DNA of 6,536 bases from Acidobacteriaceae bacterium. GTDB taxonomy: Bacteria; Acidobacteriota; Terriglobia; Terriglobales; Acidobacteriaceae. Each line of letters starts with the position of its first letter. Position 1 is the first letter of the stretch. The notes beneath the pieces are model-generated. The model was not told where the DNA came from. It worked only from the letters and a program-made list of their open reading frames with translations, and ran no database searches. The translations under genes were made by a program, and so were the position numbers. Positions 1-4,236 of this stretch are shown here, piece by piece. Location of the stretch: the NCBI GenBank assembly GCA_003139975.1, contig PLHN01000534.1, positions 948-7,483 on the forward strand. Direction: 5' to 3'.

Positions 1-28
1 TGGGTGGCGCAGCGCTTCCAGCGCTGCG
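1..28. repeat. REP-like palindrome, left outer arm of the RAYT unit
   Basis: A perfect 9-bp hairpin (8-16 with 20-28, loop TCC) follows the head TGGGTGGCGC. The whole element recurs inverted at 561-587, with one substitution and one 1-base indel. Hairpin repeats in inverted pairs around a RAYT gene are the hallmark of REP/BIME units. The repeat starts at the first base of the window, so it may extend further left. It lies immediately downstream of the transposase stop and could also act as a transcript end. Confidence 0.8.
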
Positions 29-29
29 T

Positions 30-515
30 TCACACCGCCACAACTCCCGACGGCTTCAGCCGCTGAGGGACGGCATCCAACTCCATCCCCACCTTGGCGG
101 AAGAATAAGCGTACTGCTCAGGAGCAACAGCCAATCCCTTCTTCACTGGATTCAAGTGAATATGCCGCCGGAAGGCACAATACTCCTCCCAATCCCGAAC
201 CCGATGGTCATGGAAACTTTTCTCCCAAATCTCCCCGCCAAACCCAAGCTCCCTCTTGGCGCGAAATGAAAACCCGCCCTTAATCAACTGCAGCGCCCGC
301 TCCAATGTCGATGTCGGCGTAATCAGCAGATGAAAATGATCCGGCATAATGACAAACTCATGCAGCAGATATTTCCCCTGCGCCCGGTAAGAGAGGAGAA
401 CATCCAGAAACAAGCCCGCCATCCTATCAGACTGAAACAGGCCGTGCGTTTGGAACGTATCTGCGGTAATGAAGTAAGTTCCGAGCCCGGTATTGCCCCG
501 GTAAGGCGCAGCCAT
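30..515 (-). CDS. REP-associated tyrosine transposase (RAYT, Y1/IS200-like), catalytic Tyr position is His
   Basis: This 161-residue protein has the Y1 transposase fold signature. A strand ending in MPDHFHLLI (residues 58-66) carries the HUH metal-binding pair H60/H62. It is followed by the family block SFHDHRVRD (100-108) and the C-terminal motif IHLNPVKKG (119-127). RAYT enzymes cut and rejoin single-stranded DNA at REP hairpins and are thought to spread REP sequences. In the well-studied E. coli enzyme (from memory) the nucleophile Tyr lies directly before the IxxNPVKHG motif; here that position is H118 (codon CAT, one transition from TAT). Y112 lies six residues earlier, where E. coli also has a Tyr. 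The ATG at 515 is preceded by GAGGT with 5-nt spacing, and this Shine-Dalgarno lies inside the inner REP arm. The length is normal and the frame intact. The family call is secure; activity is doubtful because of H118. Confidence 0.88.
   Translation of the reverse strand: MAAPYRGNTGLGTYFITADTFQTHGLFQSDRMAGLFLDVLLSYRAQGKYLLHEFVIMPDHFHLLITPTSTLERALQLIKGGFSFRAKRELGFGGEIWEKSFHDHRVRDWEEYCAFRRHIHLNPVKKGLAVAPEQYAYSSAKVGMELDAVPQRLKPSGVVAV
51..68. repeat. Inner inverted repeat of the RAYT unit, left arm
   Basis: Positions 52-68 match the reverse complement of 522-538 at 16 of 17 bases. Within it, CGGCT (51-55) and AGCCG (58-62) form a tight hairpin. This arm lies inside the 3' end of the transposase reading frame, so it is coding as well as repeated. 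Confidence 0.65.
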
Positions 516-521
516 AACTGA

Positions 522-538
522 CCTCAGCGGCTAAAGCC
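522..538. repeat. Inner inverted repeat of the RAYT unit, right arm
   Basis: This is the partner of 52-68 (16/17 in inverted orientation). It contains CGGCT...AGCCG, able to form a short hairpin, and on the minus strand it supplies the GAGGT Shine-Dalgarno of the transposase. A hairpin here could hide the ribosome site, which suggests, as an inference only, that translation of the transposase is linked to REP folding. Confidence 0.65.
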
Positions 539-560
539 GCCCTCCTCTAACCGACCTTAT

Positions 561-587
561 CGCAGCGCTGAAGCGCCGCGCCACCCA
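561..587. repeat. REP-like palindrome, right outer arm of the RAYT unit
   Basis: This is the inverted copy of 1-28. CGCAGCGCT (561-569) faces AGCGCCGCG (572-580). The single non-Watson-Crick position is an A/C mismatch on the plus strand but a G-T wobble on the minus strand. The copy ends at the CCACCCA corresponding to the TGGGTGG head at position 1. The two outer arms delimit a unit of about 587 bp. Confidence 0.78.
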
Positions 588-656
588 AAAGCTCATCATC
601 CGCACCTCACCCTTCCCATTCTGGAACTCACAATTCACCCCACCCTCACTTATTTC

Positions 657-685
657 TTGACTTAAGCGAGCAACACCCCACTAAT
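657..685 (+). promoter_or_regulatory. Possible sigma-70-like promoter (distal)
   Basis: TTGACT (657-662) is separated by 17 bp from ACTAAT (680-685, 4/6 to the -10 consensus). It lies in the roughly 350-bp gene-free stretch 589-938. If used it would give the 939 gene a leader of about 245 nt. The region has no credible coding frame of its own. Confidence 0.28.
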
Positions 686-795
686 AGAAGTACCCGCCCA
701 ACTTACAAACACTGACGCGGCCCTCCTGCCACGAGCCCGAGGTCTCGCCAGCGAAAGCCAGAGAATGTGGGGGATACGATCTTCAGGACACTAAC

Positions 796-824
796 TTCCA
801 AAGAATCAAGACTTTACTTATAAC
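796..824 (+). promoter_or_regulatory. Possible promoter for the 939 gene (proximal)
   Basis: TATAAC (819-824, 5/6 to consensus) stands 17 bp downstream of a weak -35 TTCCAA (796-801). Transcription would start near 831, leaving a leader of about 108 nt. The -10 lies between the two copies of a 13-bp direct repeat, an arrangement expected if a regulator binds there. Confidence 0.33.
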
Positions 825-846
825 CAATTTCATATCAAGACTTTAC
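805..846. repeat. 13-bp direct repeat pair, possible operator
   Basis: ATCAAGACTTTAC occurs at 805-817 and again, identically, at 834-846, a period of 29 bp. Two exact 13-mers this close in non-coding DNA are unlikely by chance. They bracket a TATAAC -10-like box, so a DNA-binding regulator is one reading; a relic duplication is the other. Confidence 0.6.
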
Positions 847-938
847 CCTTAAGTCCCTGATTCCAATAGACCGGGAGGGGGAGGGGTACATGCGAGAAGC
901 TAGCAGCTGGCAGCCAGAAGCTGCCCTAAGGAGCATTC

Positions 939-1538
939 ATGCCAACCAACGAAGCACCCAAATGTCAGCACATCAAGACCAACGGAACCCAGTGCGGATC
1001 GCCCGCCCTCAAGGACAACCAGTTCTGTTACTACCATCAGCACTGCCGTCCTCTAACCTGGACCTATCAGTGCGGCTCATATCGCAATTATTCTCAAACG
1101 GAATTCACGTTGCCTGTCTTGGAAGACGCACATGCAATCCAGATGACTCTCCGGCAAGTCGTCGAACTCGTCCTCAAGCACAGAATCGACGACAAAAAAG
1201 CCGGTCTCGTTCTCTACGCCCTGCAAATCGCTCCCTCCAATCTCAAGCGCATCGAGCGCGAACAACCCAAACCCGAAGAAGTCGTCACCGACACCGAAAT
1301 GAGGCCCGCAGTCGAAACACCGGAAGAAGAGGAAGCCAATCGCGAACCCCAAAGCAACAACATCGACACAATCTACGGCTCGGCGTCCGACACCGAAACC
1401 AGCCCCGACGATCTTCCGTCGGTGGCCGCGTTTCACAACCTGAGTGAATTTTTGAGAAGCGCAGTGCCTAGCTCTTGCCACGAGCAAGCACAGCGAGCAG
1501 TTCCGCCGGTTCTGCGTTATCTCCGAACGTGCGGCTGA
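939..1538 (+). CDS. Small putative zinc-binding protein, acidobacterial CxH...C...FCYYH type
   Basis: The protein has 199 residues and no assigned function. Its N-terminus carries C9-x-H11, C19 and FC30YYH33, a spacing that suggests one small zinc site (C9, C19, C30, H33 as likely ligands, H11 as a spare). A predicted helical segment follows at about 62-108 (LEDAHAIQMTLRQVVELVLK onward), then an acidic, low-complexity tail (about 109-165, Glu/Pro rich). I recall near-identical N-terminal motifs in orphan, multi-copy proteins of Acidobacteriota; this cannot be verified here. The ATG at 939 is set by a strong TAAGGAG at 927-933 with 5-nt spacing. A hairpin (GGCAGC 909-914 with GCTGCC 920-925) sits directly upstream. 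The last 24 codons lie antisense to the end of the convergent redoxin gene, so the tail may be a read-on extension of a shorter ancestral protein. A DNA or RNA role is possible but unproven. Confidence 0.72.
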   Translation: MPTNEAPKCQHIKTNGTQCGSPALKDNQFCYYHQHCRPLTWTYQCGSYRNYSQTEFTLPVLEDAHAIQMTLRQVVELVLKHRIDDKKAGLVLYALQIAPSNLKRIEREQPKPEEVVTDTEMRPAVETPEEEEANREPQSNNIDTIYGSASDTETSPDDLPSVAAFHNLSEFLRSAVPSSCHEQAQRAVPPVLRYLRTCG

Positions 1539-2010
1539 CGTGCACGAACAGATCGCGATTGCCGGGAGCGAAGATGAAACTGGCTCCGAGTTGGAAAGGA
1601 TTCTTCCCCAGCCGGTGCTGGCGGTGGCCGGCGCGCTTGGCGCGACCGCGCGCCTGCGCGTTCTCGGAGCGCAACAGATGGAGCAAGTTTGCGGACCTTA
1701 ATTCGGCGGCCTGGTAAGCGGTGCGCTCGGCATCCACCAGCAGCGGAAAGGTGATGCCGGTTTCCTCGCGGAACAGCCGGGCATAGTTCATGTCGCCCAA
1801 TCCGATCGCCGCCAGCGTGGCCCCGGCCTGCTTGAATTCGCTTTCGTGCTCGCGTAACTGCGCGGCATGCTCGCGGCAGAAGATTCAACCATAATGCCGC
1901 AAGAAAACAATCACGGCGGGATTCGTCTCCCACAGCGAGCCGAGGCGGACATCGCCGCCGCTGGCTTCCGGCAAGACGATATTCGCAAGCTTTGTGCTGA
2001 ATGTTTCCAT
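1468..2010 (-). CDS. Peroxiredoxin-like (AhpC/TSA, PRXL2/SelL-related) redox protein, probable selenoprotein with in-frame TGA (UxxC)
   Basis: One frame runs from ATG (2008-2010) to TAG (1468-1470), 180 residues, broken only by TGA at 1885-1887. The protein starts METFSTKLANIVLP, a typical redoxin opening. A strand VIVFLRHYG (33-41) leads to residue 42 (TGA), then IFC45REHAAQLREHE. In this family the motif is HFG-C-xx-C-RE, so TGA replaces exactly the first, reactive cysteine. Later landmarks are GDMNYARLFREETG, FPLLVDAE and SRTFGDNAEPAELLAVLA, all PRXL2-like, and the length is normal for the family. The intact frame on both sides, the exact position and a hairpin just after the TGA favour selenocysteine; SelL-type relatives are known selenoproteins. 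The expected role is thiol/peroxide reduction in the cytoplasm. No Shine-Dalgarno precedes the ATG, but TACAAT ends 5 nt upstream, compatible with a leaderless mRNA. The alternative is a recent Cys-to-stop mutation or a sequencing error (TGC or TGT to TGA). Confidence 0.7.
1858..1879 (-). promoter_or_regulatory. Candidate bacterial SECIS hairpin downstream of the in-frame TGA
   Basis: Read on the minus strand, CTG-CGCG pairs with CGCG-CAG (7 bp, one bulged C on the 5' side) and closes a 7-nt loop AGCATGC, with G as the second loop base. Bacterial SECIS elements lie inside the coding region just after UGA and commonly have a G in the first two loop positions. Here 13 nt separate the UGA from the loop, somewhat short compared with E. 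coli fdhF. A second, shorter option is CGCG-CAGTTA-CGCG further downstream (1851-1864). The sequence is GC-rich, so some pairing is expected by chance. Confidence 0.4.
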
Positions 2011-2015
2011 GCCCG

Positions 2016-2021
2016 ATTGTA
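2016..2021 (-). promoter_or_regulatory. Possible -10 box of the redoxin gene (leaderless start)
   Basis: TACAAT on the minus strand (5/6 to consensus) ends 5 nt before the ATG at 2010, so transcription would begin at or next to the start codon. No clear -35 is seen. The space upstream is filled by the direct repeats at 2021-2047. Confidence 0.3.
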
Positions 2022-2047
2022 TCGGATGATCGGCCGGATCGGATGAT
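2021..2047. repeat. 10-bp direct repeat upstream of the redoxin start
   Basis: ATCGGATGAT is present at 2021-2030 and 2038-2047 (period 17 bp), each copy followed by (C)GGCC. The pair lies in the 109-bp divergent gap, just upstream of the TACAAT box of the minus-strand redoxin gene, where an activator might bind. Confidence 0.5.
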
Positions 2048-2070
2048 GGCCTGTAGCGTTCGGCGGCCAG

Positions 2071-2099
2071 TGGAGCCACTCTTCAAGGCAGCGTATGAT
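2071..2099 (+). promoter_or_regulatory. Weak possible promoter for the patatin gene
   Basis: TATGAT (2094-2099, 5/6) lies 17 bp after TGGAGC (2071-2076, 3/6). The implied start point near 2106 is very close to the Shine-Dalgarno at 2108-2113, leaving only about 14 nt of leader, so this is tentative. Confidence 0.22.
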
Positions 2100-2119
2100 T
2101 GCGCTCTCAGGAGCAACTT

Positions 2120-3289
2120 ATGAGCAGCAATGTCGTTCCCTCAAATCGCCCGCGCCGTCTCCTCTCGATTGATGGCGGAGGTTTGTGCGGGATCATTCCC
2201 GCGCAGGCCCTGATCGAAATCGAGCAGCAACTCGATGCGCTCACCGGCGGTCCGCAGCCCCTGTGCAACCGCTTTGACCTGATTGGCGGCACCAGCACCG
2301 GCGCGATTCTTGCCGCGGGCCTCGCGCTCGGATTCAGGGCGCAGGAGATGCGCGATTTCTATCTGAACCTGGGGCCAGAAATCTTCAGGAAAGATTGCTT
2401 GCTCGAGCGTCCCTGGCACAAATATCCCAGCGCGCCGATCGAACAGTGTTTGAAAGATAAGTTTGGCGAAGCAACTACTTTAGGTGACTCTCGCCTGCAG
2501 ACCATGATTCTCCTGGTTGCCAAGAATGCCACCCAGGGCAATGACTGGTTTTTCACAAACAATCCTGGGAACCGCTTCATTGAGCATAATAAGACGCTTC
2601 CTCTCTGGCATATTGTGCGCGCCAGCTCCGCCGCACCAACTTACTTTCCGCCGCACGCCTTTGCCGTTCCCGACCACAATGGCACGCCGCAGACTTATGA
2701 GTTTATCGACGGCGGAGTTAGCAGTTACAACAACCCTTCCTTTCAGGTGTTTTTGGAAGCCACGGCTCCGGAATACGGAATCGGGTGGCCGATGGGGGTG
2801 AGCAACTTGCTTCTCATGTCGCTCGGTACAGGCTACGCTCCCGTTACCATCAAAGCCGGGGAAGCCAAGGACTATACCCTGCTGAGTTGGGCTGGATATG
2901 TGCTTAAGGAATTGATGAACGAAGCGAACCTGGAGCAAAACGTGCTGATGAGCCTGATCGGCGAACGCCCCGTGCACGCGTCGGGGGCAAGTGCGGGTGC
3001 CGCGATCTCCACGGCGCCTTCCGGCACGCCAAGTGAATCCGCCCTCACGCACACCAGCGCGGGCCTGGGAACCAGGAAACTTCTGACTTACCAGAGAGTC
3101 ACCGTTGAACTTACCCGGCAGCGACTGGACGACCTCACCAAGGAGACCGACATTTGCCTGGACAACGTAGATCCCACAAAGGTGCGCGAGTTGGATGCCG
3201 TCGACCAGATCCCTAACATGCAACTCGTAGGCGAGGCCGTGGCCAAAGAGCAGGTCCACATGGAGCGGCTGATCTCATTTTTCAGATAA
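2120..3289 (+). CDS. Patatin-like phospholipase
   Basis: This complete 389-residue protein of the patatin family (Ser-Asp dyad acyl hydrolases that release fatty acids from phospholipids or other acyl lipids) has all three signatures. The oxyanion loop is DGGGLCG at 18-24, the nucleophile elbow is G57-T-S59-T-G61 with Ser59 as nucleophile, and FID197GG supplies the catalytic Asp. Strand and helix context (LLSIDGGG, RFDLIGG, ILAAGLALG) is typical. No signal peptide is visible, so it is probably cytosolic. A Gly/Ala/Ser-rich stretch at about 287-317 looks like a flexible linker before the C-terminal helical part. ATG 2120 is chosen over an in-frame TTG at 2099 because CAGGAG (2108-2113) lies 6 nt upstream of it. 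The gene stands alone: no cyclic-nucleotide synthase or other CBASS partner is adjacent, so a role in phage defence (CapV-like) is not supported here. The natural substrate is unknown. Confidence 0.92.
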   Translation: MSSNVVPSNRPRRLLSIDGGGLCGIIPAQALIEIEQQLDALTGGPQPLCNRFDLIGGTSTGAILAAGLALGFRAQEMRDFYLNLGPEIFRKDCLLERPWHKYPSAPIEQCLKDKFGEATTLGDSRLQTMILLVAKNATQGNDWFFTNNPGNRFIEHNKTLPLWHIVRASSAAPTYFPPHAFAVPDHNGTPQTYEFIDGGVSSYNNPSFQVFLEATAPEYGIGWPMGVSNLLLMSLGTGYAPVTIKAGEAKDYTLLSWAGYVLKELMNEANLEQNVLMSLIGERPVHASGASAGAAISTAPSGTPSESALTHTSAGLGTRKLLTYQRVTVELTRQRLDDLTKETDICLDNVDPTKVRELDAVDQIPNMQLVGEAVAKEQVHMERLISFFR

Positions 3290-3378
3290 GTTCGCCGTGG
3301 AAACGATGTCACGCGACACCGTATCAAATGTCACCGACAACTTTCCGCGCTAAGCACAGACTTTCGTTCCGAGGCTGG

Positions 3379-3406
3379 GTTGCAATCGAAAGCTCGAAGT
3401 TGCAAC
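3379..3406. other. Long hairpin in the gap after the patatin gene
   Basis: GTTGCAATCGA (3379-3389) pairs over 11 bp with TCGA-TTGCAAC (3394-3406, a 2-nt AG bulge on the 3' side), closing a 4-nt AAGC loop. The gap 3290-3595 has no coding frame I can support. It holds this hairpin, the intrinsic terminator at 3461-3498 and a third hairpin at 3550-3568, so it may encode a structured 3' UTR or a small RNA. Confidence 0.55.
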
Positions 3407-3460
3407 AGGGAAATTCCAGTTTCGACCGTTGGGAAAGCGCAACTCGTACCCACACAGAAG

Positions 3461-3498
3461 AACCCGGCGCGCTTCGGGGGAGGGGCGCCGGGTTTTTT
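3461..3498 (+). terminator. Intrinsic terminator
   Basis: AACCCGGCGC (3461-3470) and GCGCCGGGTT (3485-3494) form a perfect 10-bp GC-rich stem with a 14-nt loop, followed at once by a run of six T (3493-3498). It would end transcription on the plus strand, about 170 nt after the patatin stop, and insulate the gene at 3596. Confidence 0.85.
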
Positions 3499-3549
3499 GC
3501 CTCTGTTATTCCTTCTTGACGCAGCCCATTTCCCGGCGTAGGCTCACCT

Positions 3550-3568
3550 GCGAATCGTGGGGATTCGC
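3550..3568. promoter_or_regulatory. Hairpin upstream of the ribosome site of the 3596 gene
   Basis: GCGAATC (3550-3556) and GATTCGC (3562-3568) form a perfect 7-bp stem with a 5-nt loop, 12 nt before the TAAGGAG Shine-Dalgarno (3581-3587). It may be a leader element or chance pairing. Confidence 0.3.
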
Positions 3569-3595
3569 TGTTCAAATCACTAAGGAGACTTTTCC

Positions 3596-4153
3596 ATGGT
3601 CCCTCTTGCCGCGCTCTGGCTGCCGATCGTCTTGTCGGCGGTCATCGTTTTCGTGGCCAGTTCCATCATGCACATGGTGTTGCCCTACCACCGCAGCGAC
3701 TACAACGGACTTCCCGACGAGGACAAGATTCGTGCGACGCTTCGCGCCGCCAACTTGAAGCGCGGCTTGTACATCTTCCCCTTCTGCACGCACAAGGATA
3801 TGAAATCGCCCGCCCTCATAGAAAAGTACAAAGAGGGCCCGGTCGGATTTCTGAACATCATGCCCAGCGGCCCGCCTGCCATGCCCAAGTTCCTTGGGCA
3901 GTGGATAGTGTTCTGCCTGGTCGTCGGCTTCTTCACCGCCTATCTCACCGCGCACACGGTTGCCGCGGGAGCGAATTACCTCGTGGTCTTTCGCGTGGCG
4001 GGAGCAGCGGCTTTTATGGCTTACGGCCTCGGGCATTTGAGCGACGGCATCTGGAAAGGCCAGATGTGGTCGTCGGTGATTAAGGAAGTGATCGACGGAC
4101 TCGTGTATGGGCTGCTGACGGCAGGCGTTTTCGGCTGGCTCTGGCCGCGCTAG
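3596..4153 (+). CDS. Four-helix integral membrane protein, function unknown
   Basis: The protein has 185 residues. TM1 is about residues 5-29; a long polar segment follows (30-98); three more helices lie near 101-119, 126-147 and 165-183, ending at WLWPR. The first helix leads into MHMVLPYHRSDYNGLPDED (25-43), a polar, His/Tyr/Asp-rich stretch that looks constrained. GHLSDGIWKGQMW (146-158) between TM3 and TM4 is the second such patch. The ATG at 3596 is preceded by TAAGGAG with 8-nt spacing. I do not recognise a named family, although I have the impression that similar LPYHRSDY proteins occur in Acidobacteriota and other phyla. His residues at or near membrane ends could bind metal or haem, but nothing in the sequence shows this directly. 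It is a single gene behind a terminator, convergent with the reductase gene downstream. Confidence 0.85.
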   Translation: MVPLAALWLPIVLSAVIVFVASSIMHMVLPYHRSDYNGLPDEDKIRATLRAANLKRGLYIFPFCTHKDMKSPALIEKYKEGPVGFLNIMPSGPPAMPKFLGQWIVFCLVVGFFTAYLTAHTVAAGANYLVVFRVAGAAAFMAYGLGHLSDGIWKGQMWSSVIKEVIDGLVYGLLTAGVFGWLWPR

Positions 4154-4190
4154 ATTCGCGCGAACGCCGCTGCGAAACGGCGCGATAGTC

Positions 4191-4218
4191 AGCGCGGACA
4201 AGGGTGTCCGCGCCACAC
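4191..4218. repeat. REP-like palindrome between convergent genes
   Basis: GCGCGGACA (4192-4200) and TGTCCGCGC (4205-4213) form a perfect 9-bp stem with an AGGG loop. Read on the minus strand, the hairpin is preceded by GTGGCGC, the same head that precedes the RAYT hairpins at 1-28 and 561-587. There is no T run, so it is a poor intrinsic terminator, but it lies where both convergent genes (ends 4153 and 4237) need one. Confidence 0.5.
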
Positions 4219-4236
4219 GATCATTCTGCCGCCGGC

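Noticed and set aside
30..515. Full IS200/IS605 insertion sequence with accessory TnpB
   Set aside because: No tnpB gene is present, and the flanking arms are REP-type inverted pairs around a RAYT-class protein.
890..1447. Open plus-strand frame of 185 codons rich in Arg, Ser and Gln
   Set aside because: It overlaps the 939 gene in another frame, has the biased composition of a frame shadow, lacks a ribosome site and matches no family.
1885..1887. Genome-wide recoding of TGA as Trp or another sense codon
   Set aside because: Other genes here (transposase, 939 gene) end in TGA at sensible positions, so TGA is a normal stop.
1517..2116. Minus-strand open frame of 199 codons over the redoxin gene
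   Set aside because: It is a shifted reading of the redoxin sequence. The recognisable redoxin motifs lie in the other frame on both sides of the TGA, so no frameshift is needed.
2480..3259. Minus-strand open frame of 259 codons
   Set aside because: Antisense to the patatin gene, whose catalytic motifs are clear; no motif or ribosome site in the antisense product.
2120..3289. CBASS phage-defence operon with a CapV-like effector
   Set aside because: No cyclic nucleotide synthase, E1/E2-like or JAB gene flanks the patatin; the upstream neighbour is a divergent redoxin and a terminator lies downstream.
3540..3585. tRNA-like end (GATTCGCTGTTCAAATCAC)
   Set aside because: Only a vague T-arm resemblance. 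No acceptor stem, anticodon arm or D arm can be built around it.
3572..4216. Minus-strand open frame of 214 codons
   Set aside because: Antisense to the membrane protein; composition rich in His/Arg/Asp from reversed hydrophobic codons.
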